Positions 1-5,013 of a stretch of DNA of 7,228 bases are shown one piece after another. Location of the stretch: assembly GCA_003510765.1 (NCBI GenBank), contig DOKV01000071.1, positions 1 through 7,228 on the forward strand, read 5' to 3'. The DNA comes from Clostridiaceae bacterium (lineage in GTDB: Bacteria > Bacillota > Clostridia > Clostridiales > Clostridiaceae). The position numbers were made by a program, and so were the translations under genes. Positions within the stretch are counted from its first letter, which is position 1, and every line of letters starts with the position of its first letter. The notes under the pieces were generated by a model, which was not told where the DNA came from, searched no databases, and worked only from the letters and a program-made list of their open reading frames with translations.

Positions 1-80
1 AAATTAGAATCATAAATTAAATATCCACCAAGTAAAACACATATTACAGTCAATACAACAATCCAATGTTTTTTCTTCAT
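1..80 (-). CDS. N-terminus of a membrane-anchored or exported protein (partial, function unknown)
   Basis: On the minus strand an ATG at 80 is preceded by a strong GGAGG-type ribosome binding site (complement of about 86-93) and opens a frame that runs off the left edge after 26 codons. The visible residues begin MKKKHW and continue with a hydrophobic stretch (about residues 6-21, IVVLTVICVLLGGYLI) followed by a polar YDSN. This is a positively charged start plus one membrane segment, so a signal anchor or uncleaved signal peptide. The single Cys lies at residue 14 without a convincing lipobox, so a lipoprotein is unlikely. The gene is divergent from hutH. The family cannot be told from 26 residues. 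Confidence 0.7.
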   Translation of the reverse strand, partial: MKKKHWIVVLTVICVLLGGYLIYDSN

Positions 81-139
81 TCGTAACCTCCGTCAAATAT
101 AAATTTCACCCTATGGGCATTTATTCACCTACTACCGTT

Positions 140-166
140 TTGAATTTTTTTCGGTAAATATATAAA
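140..166 (+). promoter_or_regulatory. Weak candidate promoter for the hutH transcript
   Basis: TTGAAT (140-145) and TATAAA (161-166) resemble sigma-A -35 and -10 boxes, but the spacing is only 15 bases and the surroundings are very AT-rich. This is the best pair I can find between the divergent start codons and ahead of the small ORF and hutH. No sigma-54 type -24/-12 element was seen. Confidence 0.3.
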
Positions 167-186
167 ACAAGTTTAACGTATTAAGG

Positions 187-204
187 TGAGAGTTTCAACT
201 CTCA
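187..204. repeat. 18-bp near-perfect palindrome upstream of hutH
   Basis: TGAGAGTTTCAACTCTCA has eight base pairs on each side of a two-base centre (193-198 reads TTTCAA). It lies about 20 bases downstream of the candidate -10 box and 30 bases before the small ORF. It could be a dimeric repressor or activator operator in the hut control region. As RNA it would give only a tight two-base loop, and no U tract follows, so it is not an intrinsic terminator. Its use as an operator is inferred from symmetry and position only. Confidence 0.45.
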
Positions 205-233
205 GGTTGTAAACAAAAGAAAGGACAACAACC

Positions 234-323
234 ATGAAAACTAAAACCAGACCACCGTCTTTATGCAAGGATACTCTGGAAATAAAAACGATTTCATATT
301 ATCATGGATATAAGGGAGGATGA
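234..323 (+). CDS. Possible 29-residue leader peptide directly upstream of hutH
   Basis: An ATG at 234 is preceded by GAAAGGA (219-225) at 8-base spacing. The frame runs 29 codons to a TGA at 321-323, six bases before the hutH ATG. The hutH ribosome binding site (GGGAGGA, 314-320) is embedded in the last codons (Lys-Gly-Gly), so a ribosome finishing this ORF would sit on the hutH start region. The peptide begins MKTKTRPPSL, contains one Cys (residue 11) and ends with YYHGYKGG. It has a single His, so it is not a classic His-run attenuator. I do not recognise the family. It may be a translational-coupling leader, a small protein, or a chance ORF with a fortuitous Shine-Dalgarno. Confidence 0.4.
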   Translation: MKTKTRPPSLCKDTLEIKTISYYHGYKGG

Positions 324-329
324 AAAAAT

Positions 330-1808
330 ATGTTGATGATAGGAAATGGACAGTTAACCATAGAAGATTTTATAAAAGTGGCAAGAGAAGGTGAAAAAGT
401 TGCCCTAGAAAAGGAAACCATCGCGCGCATTGTGGCCTCTAGAAAAGCACTGGAGAAGGCTGCCGCTGGATCCCAGGCAGTGTATGGGGTGAATACAGGA
501 TTCGGGAAGTTTTCAGAGGTGAAAATCGATCAAGACGCGCTGAAAGAGTTGCAAAGAAATCTCATCATCTCCCATGCCTGTGGTGTGGGCAACCGCATGA
601 AACGAGAAGAAGTTCGTGGCATGATGCTCCTTAGGGTCAATGCTCTGGCTCGAGGATACTCAGGCATTCGTTTAGAGACCTTGGAAGGACTTCTGGCGAT
701 GCTGAACAAAGGGGTGCATCCGGTGATTCCAGAAAAAGGGTCCTTGGGTGCTTCTGGAGATTTGGCTCCCCTAGCACATATGGTGTTGCCCCTCATTGGT
801 GAGGGAAAAGCGGAATATCAAGGGGAGGTGTACTCCGCCAAGGAAGCTTTGGCTAAAGCGGGTATTACCCCCATTGTTCTAGAAGCCAAGGAAGGTCTCG
901 CACTCATCAATGGGACTCAAGCACTAACATCCATCGGCACCTTGGCTTTTTATGATGCCCATCGTGCATTAAATATGGCCAATCACGCTGCTGCGTTAAC
1001 CATGGAAGCATTGCAAGGTGTAACCACGGCCTTTGATGAACGTCTCCATCAGGTCCGTGGGCACAAAGGCCAGGTGGAGATAGCCAAGAGAATCTTATCA
1101 CTTTTAGAAGGGTCCACCTTGGTGACCAAGCAAAATGAGCTTCGGGTTCAAGATGCCTATTCCATTCGCTGCATTCCCCAGGTCCATGGCGCCATCCAAG
1201 ACACCATGACCTTCGCTAGGGAAAAGATTGACATTGAGCTTAACGCTGTGACCGACAATCCCATTGTGTTAAGTGAAGAAGAGATTTACTCTGGTGGAAA
1301 TTTCCATGGAGAGCCCATGGCACTGATCTTTGATTATTTGGCCATCGCGGTGAGTGAAATTGCAAATATTTCAGAAAGGCGATTGGAGCGCCTTGTGAAC
1401 TACCAGCTCAATGATCTACCAGCCTTCTTGGCACCCAAGGGTGGACTAAACTCTGGGTTTATGATTCCCCAGTATTCTGCAGCAGCGCTGGTTTCTGAAA
1501 ATAAAGTATTGGCCCATCCAGCTTCTGTGGATTCTATTCCCTCTTCAGCCAATCAAGAGGACCATGTATCCATGGGCAATACCGCGGCAAGAAAACTACG
1601 GGAGATTGTGGAGAATACGCGTCGCGTCGTAGCCATTGAGGCCTTTGCAGCCTGTCAAGCCATCGATTTCCGAGAAGGATTTACCCTGGGAAAAGGCACT
1701 GGGATGCTGTATAAAGCCATTCGTGAAGAAGTGCCTTTTTTAGAGCAAGACGTGATTATGTATGAAAAAATGAATCAAGTATATGAAGTGCTGAATACAG
1801 TGCTATAA
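330..1808 (+). CDS. hutH: Histidine ammonia-lyase
   Basis: This cytoplasmic enzyme performs the first step of histidine breakdown, non-oxidative deamination of L-histidine to trans-urocanate and ammonia. At 492 residues it is slightly shorter than the usual ~505-510. The signature GSLGASGDLAPLAHM carries the Ala141-Ser142-Gly143 triad that cyclises to the MIO electrophile. Other family residues are present: Tyr52 in VYGVNTGFG, the Ser81-His82 pair that marks histidine rather than phenylalanine or tyrosine specificity, Asn194 in INGTQ, Tyr277 and Arg280 in QDAYSIRC, and Gln409-Glu410 near the C-terminus. The ATG at 330 has a GGGAGGA site nine bases upstream; Met3 (336) is a less likely alternative start. 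The cyclodeaminase gene follows 118 bases downstream. Urocanase, imidazolonepropionase and formiminotransferase genes are absent from the window. Confidence 0.97.
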   Translation: MLMIGNGQLTIEDFIKVAREGEKVALEKETIARIVASRKALEKAAAGSQAVYGVNTGFGKFSEVKIDQDALKELQRNLIISHACGVGNRMKREEVRGMMLLRVNALARGYSGIRLETLEGLLAMLNKGVHPVIPEKGSLGASGDLAPLAHMVLPLIGEGKAEYQGEVYSAKEALAKAGITPIVLEAKEGLALINGTQALTSIGTLAFYDAHRALNMANHAAALTMEALQGVTTAFDERLHQVRGHKGQVEIAKRILSLLEGSTLVTKQNELRVQDAYSIRCIPQVHGAIQDTMTFAREKIDIELNAVTDNPIVLSEEEIYSGGNFHGEPMALIFDYLAIAVSEIANISERRLERLVNYQLNDLPAFLAPKGGLNSGFMIPQYSAAALVSENKVLAHPASVDSIPSSANQEDHVSMGNTAARKLREIVENTRRVVAIEAFAACQAIDFREGFTLGKGTGMLYKAIREEVPFLEQDVIMYEKMNQVYEVLNTVL

Positions 1809-1837
1809 GAATCTTAGATAAATTTCATGATTTGTGT

Positions 1838-1869
1838 TAAGATATTAATAATGTTTGATGAATATCTTA
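1838..1869. repeat. 9-bp inverted repeat between hutH and fchA
   Basis: TAAGATATT (1838-1846) and AATATCTTA (1861-1869) are perfect complements separated by 14 bases. The stem is AT-rich and not followed by a U run, so it is not a normal intrinsic terminator. It could be an operator for a dimeric regulator, or an mRNA hairpin separating the two coding regions. The rest of the 118-base gap shows no convincing promoter; the best -10 look-alike is TACAAT at 1901-1906, with a poor -35. Confidence 0.4.
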
Positions 1870-1926
1870 TGAGAGTACTGATTTTCAAGAGCAATAAGTC
1901 TACAATGATAATGAAGAGGTGAGAAC

Positions 1927-2574
1927 ATGTTAAAAGAACTATCCGTACAAGACTATGCTAGAGTCCTTGGTGAAGGAAACCCAACGCCAGGAGGAGGCGC
2001 AGCAGCAGCCTTAAGTGCGTCACTGGCGGCGGCTTTAACATCCATGGTATTCAATTTAACCATTGATAAGAAAGCAGCAAAAGATTACGATACTTCCGTG
2101 GTGACAGCCATGAAAGATGCTCGTATGGCCACAGACCGTTTTAGAGAAAGATATTTAGAGCTCATGGAAGAGGACGCCAATGCATTTGATGCACTGATGG
2201 CTGGATTTGCCATGAAAAAAGAGACAGAGGAAGAAAAATCCGCAAGAAAAGAAGCCATTGCCAAGGCCAAGGTGAAGGTTTTAGAGATTCCATTAACCCT
2301 GGTTCGTGAGTCCTTTGAGATGTACGAAGCCTTAAAGATTGCCACGGAGTACGGCAATAAAAATGCCATTTCTGATGCGGGGGTAGGGGCCATCTTAATC
2401 CACAGTGCCATTGAAGGGGCAGCACTCAATGTGTTCATCAACTTGGCTGGAGAAGCGGTGAGTGATGAAAATATCAAAATCAAAGAAGAGACAGACAGCT
2501 TGGTAGAAAAATCCAAAGCCCTCAAAGAAGATATTGTAGCCATGGTCATCGATAAAATCTATGGACGGCAGTAG
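1927..2574 (+). CDS. fchA: Formiminotetrahydrofolate cyclodeaminase / methenyl-THF cyclohydrolase family protein
   Basis: This 215-residue, mostly helical protein belongs to the FTCD_C/FchA family, at the usual length for the stand-alone bacterial form. The family converts 5-formimino-THF to 5,10-methenyl-THF plus ammonia, rescuing the one-carbon unit from histidine (or purine) degradation; some members act as methenyl-THF cyclohydrolase. Visible hallmarks are the glycine-rich NPTPGGGAAAA loop (18-28), the EEDANAFDALM segment (81-91), and GNKNAISDAGVGA (143-155). AGAGGTGAG lies just upstream of the ATG. Location after hutH favours the cyclodeaminase role in histidine catabolism. The partner glutamate formiminotransferase (FtcD) is not in this window, so the formimino donor step must be encoded elsewhere. 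No clear terminator follows. Confidence 0.9.
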   Translation: MLKELSVQDYARVLGEGNPTPGGGAAAALSASLAAALTSMVFNLTIDKKAAKDYDTSVVTAMKDARMATDRFRERYLELMEEDANAFDALMAGFAMKKETEEEKSARKEAIAKAKVKVLEIPLTLVRESFEMYEALKIATEYGNKNAISDAGVGAILIHSAIEGAALNVFINLAGEAVSDENIKIKEETDSLVEKSKALKEDIVAMVIDKIYGRQ

Positions 2575-2592
2575 CAAATAAGAATAGTTATA

Positions 2593-2606
2593 ATTTGTTT
2601 ACAAAT
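2593..2606. repeat. 14-bp palindrome after fchA
   Basis: ATTTGT-TT-ACAAAT is a perfect 6-2-6 palindrome located 19 bases after the fchA stop and about 17 bases ahead of the putative -35 box of the dps promoter. A TTATAAT half-site (2588-2594) overlaps its left edge. It might be an upstream regulator site; as a terminator it is too short and lacks a U tract. Confidence 0.3.
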
Positions 2607-2622
2607 AGAGCACACCGAAGGC

Positions 2623-2651
2623 TTGCATCTTTTAGTTTCTTAGTGTATTAT
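2623..2651 (+). promoter_or_regulatory. Candidate sigma-A promoter of the dps pair
   Basis: TTGCAT (2623-2628), a 17-base spacer and TATTAT (2646-2651) form a reasonable sigma-A promoter. TATAAG at 2649-2654 is an overlapping alternative -10. The expected start near 2658 would place the two PerR-like repeats immediately downstream, in the leader. Confidence 0.5.
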
Positions 2652-2664
2652 AAGGATAACAAGT

Positions 2665-2679
2665 TAATAATAATTATAA
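2665..2679. promoter_or_regulatory. PerR-box-like operator upstream of dps (site 1)
   Basis: TAATAATAATTATAA matches the PerR consensus TTATAATnATTATAA at 13 of 14 defined positions (consensus from established Bacillus knowledge). It lies just after the presumed transcription start, where binding would block elongation. Peroxide-responsive PerR control of dps-type genes is well known in Firmicutes. The region is AT-rich, so chance similarity is possible. Confidence 0.55.
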
Positions 2680-2680
2680 A

Positions 2681-2695
2681 TTAGATTAATTCTAA
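2681..2695. promoter_or_regulatory. Second PerR/Fur-like inverted repeat upstream of dps (site 2)
   Basis: TTAGATTAATTCTAA has 7-1-7 geometry, matches the PerR consensus at 11 of 14 positions, and sits one base after site 1 with centres 16 bp apart. It also lies inside a longer repeat, AATTAGA-TTAAT-TCTAATT (2679-2697), with seven perfect pairs. It ends just before the GGGAGG ribosome binding site (2699-2704), so it could also form a weak mRNA hairpin. Confidence 0.4.
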
Positions 2696-2710
2696 TTAGG
2701 GAGGTAACAC

Positions 2711-3148
2711 ATGACAAATTTAGAAAAGAAATTAAACCAGTATGTAGCAGATCTTACAGTGATGTACACCAAGCTCCACAATGTCCATTGGTATGTGGAA
2801 GGCAGACAGTTCCATGCCATGCATGAGCTTTTTGAAATGTACTATGATAAAGTAACAGAGGATCTAGATGAAGTGGCAGAAAGAATGCTTCAATTAGGAT
2901 TTAAGCCAGTGGGTAGCCTAAAGGGTGCGCTAGAGCTTGCCAAGATTGAAGAAAGAGAGGACACCTTTGGCAAAGATCTAGATTTTGTGAGCATCGTGAA
3001 AAAAGACTTTGAGTATCTTCTCGCATTAACTTTGGAAGTAAAAGAAGAAGCGGACAAAAAAGGCGATGATCCTACAGTGGACATCATGAATGAATTCACA
3101 GCTTATTATCAAAAGCAGCTTTGGATGATCAACGCAACACTGGCTTAA
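2711..3148 (+). CDS. dps: Dps-family miniferritin, copy 1
   Basis: A 145-residue four-helix-bundle protein expected to form a 12-subunit shell that oxidises Fe(II) with peroxide and stores ferric iron. The inter-subunit ferroxidase ligands line up with Listeria innocua Dps as His26 (KLHNVHWYVEG), His38, Glu42 (Asp in Listeria), Asp53 and Glu57 (DLDEVAERMLQLG). The closing GDD (118-120) and the LWM near the end are also family-typical. The N-terminus is short, without the Lys-rich tail E. coli Dps uses to bind DNA, so iron detoxification is the likelier job. GGGAGG at 2699-2704 supports the ATG. It is about 85% identical to the next gene, and the pair is probably one transcript under the promoter and PerR-like sites upstream. 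Confidence 0.93.
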   Translation: MTNLEKKLNQYVADLTVMYTKLHNVHWYVEGRQFHAMHELFEMYYDKVTEDLDEVAERMLQLGFKPVGSLKGALELAKIEEREDTFGKDLDFVSIVKKDFEYLLALTLEVKEEADKKGDDPTVDIMNEFTAYYQKQLWMINATLA

Positions 3149-3149
3149 G

Positions 3150-3171
3150 CTTTCTTTCATAGAGAAGAAAG
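3150..3171 (+). repeat. Hairpin just after dps copy 1
   Basis: CTTTCTT (3150-3156) and AAGAAAG (3165-3171) are perfect complements with an 8-base loop, starting two bases after the TAA of copy 1. No U tract follows, so it is more likely an mRNA stabilising or processing hairpin than a strong terminator. Confidence 0.4.
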
Positions 3172-3183
3172 AATACTCACTTG

Positions 3184-3200
3184 ATACACACAGGGTGTAT
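3184..3200. repeat. Short inverted repeat between the dps copies
   Basis: ATACAC (3184-3189) and GTGTAT (3195-3200) pair across a 5-base loop. It lies 18 bases before the ribosome binding site of copy 2. It could be a second intercistronic hairpin or a small operator. No convincing promoter accompanies it: TTGATA at 3181-3186 has no -10 at proper spacing. Confidence 0.3.
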
Positions 3201-3217
3201 GAAGAACGCAATGTAAT

Positions 3218-3223
3218 GGAGGG
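3218..3223 (+). promoter_or_regulatory. Ribosome binding site that fixes the start of dps copy 2
   Basis: GGAGGG lies ten bases before the ATG at 3234. It selects that ATG over an upstream in-frame GTG at 3195, which has no such site and would add 13 residues absent from copy 1. Confidence 0.8.
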
Positions 3224-3233
3224 AATAAAACAT

Positions 3234-3671
3234 ATGGCAAATTTAGAAATGAAACTCAATCAGTACGTGGCAGACCTTACAGTAATGTATACAAAGCTTC
3301 ACAATGTCCATTGGTATGTGGTAGGGAAGCAGTTCCATAGAATGCATGAGCTTTTTGAAAACTACTATGACAAGGTTACGGAAGACTTGGATGAAGTAGC
3401 TGAAAGAATGCTACAGTTGGGCTTTAAGCCAGTGGGTAGCTTAAAAGGTGTTCTGGAGATGGCCAAGATTGAAGAAAGAAACGAAAGCTATGGTAAGGAC
3501 TTAGAATTTGTAGAAGTGGTGAAGAAAGATTTTGAATACCTTCTAAAACTTACTTTAGAAGTAAAGGAAGAAGCAGAGAAGGTTGGCGATGACCCCACAG
3601 TGGACATCATGAATGAATGCACAGCCTACTACCAGAAAGAGCTTTGGATGCTCAATTCTACTTTGGCTTAA
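3234..3671 (+). CDS. dps: Dps-family miniferritin, copy 2
   Basis: A 145-residue paralogue of the preceding gene. By my count 22 positions differ, about 85% identity, with no gaps. All ferroxidase positions are unchanged: His26, His38, Glu42, Asp53, Glu57. Differences include E30V, A36R and M43N around the ferroxidase helices, a cluster at 83-86 (EDTF to NEST-like NESY), A105K and F129C, which gives this copy its only Cys. The two could form mixed or separate 12-mers. The ATG at 3234 is chosen because it gives the same length as copy 1 and has GGAGGG at proper spacing. A strong terminator follows directly, closing the presumed two-gene operon. Tandem duplication is the simplest origin. Confidence 0.93.
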   Translation: MANLEMKLNQYVADLTVMYTKLHNVHWYVVGKQFHRMHELFENYYDKVTEDLDEVAERMLQLGFKPVGSLKGVLEMAKIEERNESYGKDLEFVEVVKKDFEYLLKLTLEVKEEAEKVGDDPTVDIMNECTAYYQKELWMLNSTLA

Positions 3672-3681
3672 GAGAATGGTC

Positions 3682-3722
3682 GAATCCCTTGGAAAAGAAC
3701 CTTTTCCAAGGGATTCTTTTTT
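3682..3722 (+). terminator. Strong intrinsic terminator of the dps operon
   Basis: GAATCCCTTGGAAAAG (3682-3697) pairs perfectly with 3701-3716 across an AAC loop, giving a 16-bp stem followed by six T residues (3717-3722). It begins ten bases after the stop of dps copy 2. Confidence 0.95.
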
Positions 3723-3732
3723 GTCGATATTC

Positions 3733-3761
3733 TTGATTAATGATTCATTCATCTGTATAAT
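3733..3761 (+). promoter_or_regulatory. Sigma-A promoter of ychF
   Basis: TTGATT (3733-3738), exactly 17 bases, then a perfect TATAAT (3756-3761), 39 bases before the ychF ATG. It is the best promoter in the window. The spacer contains an 11-bp palindrome, AATGATTCATT (3739-3749), which may be chance or an operator. Confidence 0.75.
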
Positions 3762-3800
3762 TGATTAGATGTAAATGATGAATAAAAGTGAGGAAATAAA

Positions 3801-4895
3801 ATGAAATTAGGAATTGTTGGATTGCCCAATGTGGGAAAGAGTACTTTGTTTAACGCCATCACCAAAGCCGGAATTGAAGCGGCAAACTATCCCTTCGCGA
3901 CCATTGAACCCAATGTGGGTGTGGTAACGGTGCCTGATGAGCGTATAGATCAGCTGGAGAAGCTGTATTCTTCTAAGAAGAAGGTTTATGCCCATGTGGA
4001 GTTTTATGATATTGCAGGTCTTGTAAAAGGGGCTTCTCAAGGAGAAGGTTTAGGCAACAAGTTCTTGTCCCATATTCGTGAAGTGGAGGCCATCATCCAT
4101 GTGGTCCGTTGTTTTGAAGATGACAACATAGTCCATGTGGAAGGGAATGTAGATTCCATTCGAGACATCGAAACCATTAATTTGGAGCTGATTTTCTCTG
4201 ACTTAGAAACTTTAGAGAAAAGAATGGACAAGGCAGCGAAGCTAAAGCGTTCTGGTGACAAAGTCGCCCAAGCAGAATATGAACTCATGGAGCGCTTGAA
4301 AGCGCATTTAGAGGCAGAGAAGCCTGTGAGAACCTTTGAAGCCACAGAAGAAGAGCAAGAACTCATCAAAGGGTTTTTCTTACTAACCTCTAAAAAGGTG
4401 CTGTACGCAGCCAATATTTCTGAAGAAGATCTCATGGCTGGGGAAGAAAACCATTTGGTGAAAAAAGTTCGAGACTATATTCAAGGGGAAAATGCGGGGC
4501 TGGTGACCATATGTGCCAGACTTGAAGAAGAACTTTCAGGCCTTGAAGAGGACGAAAAGCTTGAAATGCTTCAAGAATATGGCATCCAAGAAACGGGACT
4601 GGACTTACTCATCAAAGAAAGTTATCGTCTCCTTGGTCTCATGAGCTTCCTCACAGCTGGTCCTCAAGAAGTTCGAGCATGGACCATAAAAGTGGGCACC
4701 AAAGCCCCCGTTGCCGCTGGAAAGATTCACTCTGATATTCAACGAGGATTCATTCGTGCAGAAGTGATTTCCTATGATGCCTTAATGGCTTCTGGCTCTG
4801 AGGCCCATGCCAAAGAAAAGGGGTTATACCGCGTAGAAGGCAAAGAATATATCATGCGTGAAGGTGACGTGGTGAACTTTAGGTTCAACGTGTAA
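3801..4895 (+). CDS. ychF: Redox-sensitive ribosome-associated ATPase YchF (OLA1 family)
   Basis: A 364-residue Obg-related P-loop NTPase, matching the family length of about 363. The G1 P-loop is GLPNVGKST (7-15), the G3 region is DIAGLVKGASQGEGLG (70-85), and the G4 position reads NISE (205-208) rather than NKxD. That NxxE form is the hallmark of YchF/OLA1 and explains its ATP preference over GTP. A helical coiled-coil-like insert spans about 130-190, and the C-terminal TGS domain (about 281-364) starts with FLTAGPQEVRAWT. The family binds ribosomes and is linked to stress responses and translation quality. GTGAGG sits seven bases before the ATG. Own promoter and own terminator suggest a single-gene unit. 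Confidence 0.96.
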   Translation: MKLGIVGLPNVGKSTLFNAITKAGIEAANYPFATIEPNVGVVTVPDERIDQLEKLYSSKKKVYAHVEFYDIAGLVKGASQGEGLGNKFLSHIREVEAIIHVVRCFEDDNIVHVEGNVDSIRDIETINLELIFSDLETLEKRMDKAAKLKRSGDKVAQAEYELMERLKAHLEAEKPVRTFEATEEEQELIKGFFLLTSKKVLYAANISEEDLMAGEENHLVKKVRDYIQGENAGLVTICARLEEELSGLEEDEKLEMLQEYGIQETGLDLLIKESYRLLGLMSFLTAGPQEVRAWTIKVGTKAPVAAGKIHSDIQRGFIRAEVISYDALMASGSEAHAKEKGLYRVEGKEYIMREGDVVNFRFNV

Positions 4896-4925
4896 TCTTT
4901 TTCTAATAAATCCATAAAAATTTTC

Positions 4926-4954
4926 ATCTCATGCCTCCGGGCATGAGATTTTTT
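4926..4954 (+). terminator. Intrinsic terminator of ychF
   Basis: ATCTCATGCC (4926-4935) pairs perfectly with GGCATGAGAT (4940-4949) across a TCCG loop, followed by a T run ending at 4954. It lies 31 bases after the ychF stop. Confidence 0.93.
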
Positions 4955-4964
4955 GCTTTGTATT

Positions 4965-4973
4965 TGTTATACT
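4965..4973 (+). promoter_or_regulatory. Extended -10 promoter of the CPBP-cyclase operon
   Basis: TGTTATACT has the TGn extension plus a 5/6 match to TATAAT. It lies 11 bases after the end of the ychF terminator and 40 bases before the ATG at 5014. No good -35 is present, because the position overlaps the terminator stem, which is typical of extended -10 promoters. Confidence 0.55.
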
Positions 4974-4985
4974 AAAGATATCTTT
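4974..4985. promoter_or_regulatory. Perfect 12-bp palindrome at the expected transcription start
   Basis: AAAGATATCTTT abuts the extended -10 box, so it covers the expected +1. Its position suits a repressor operator, but no regulator family is identifiable from it. Confidence 0.35.
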
Positions 4986-5002
4986 GGATGGAAATGATGA
5001 AT

Positions 5003-5007
5003 GGAGG
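5003..5007 (+). promoter_or_regulatory. Ribosome binding site that fixes the CPBP-cyclase start
   Basis: GGAGG lies six bases before the ATG at 5014. The upstream in-frame TTG at 4984 has no such site and would add ten polar residues ahead of the first membrane segment. Confidence 0.8.
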
Positions 5008-5013
5008 AAGGTT

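Noticed and set aside
187..204. Transcription terminator or attenuator upstream of hutH
   Set aside because: The palindrome leaves a two-base loop and no U tract follows, and no competing antiterminator stem was evident.
2085..2549. 154-codon open frame on the minus strand across fchA
   Set aside because: It lies wholly antisense to a clear family member; its Ser/Ala/Leu-rich product looks like the complement of an Ala/Lys/Glu-rich helical gene, and no ribosome binding site was found.
2575..2622. Terminator after fchA
   Set aside because: Only the short ATTTGT/ACAAAT palindrome is present, with no GC-rich stem and no following T run.
3195..3233. Upstream GTG start for dps copy 2
   Set aside because: It would add 13 residues absent from copy 1 and starts within an inverted repeat, whereas ATG 3234 has a strong ribosome binding site and equal length to copy 1.
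4037..4435. 132-codon minus-strand frame inside ychF
   Set aside because: Antisense shadow of the conserved GTPase domain; low-complexity Ser-rich composition and no family resemblance.
4984..5013. Upstream TTG start for the CPBP-cyclase gene
   Set aside because: No Shine-Dalgarno precedes it, it overlaps the palindrome at the expected transcription start, and the ATG at 5014 has GGAGG at six-base spacing.
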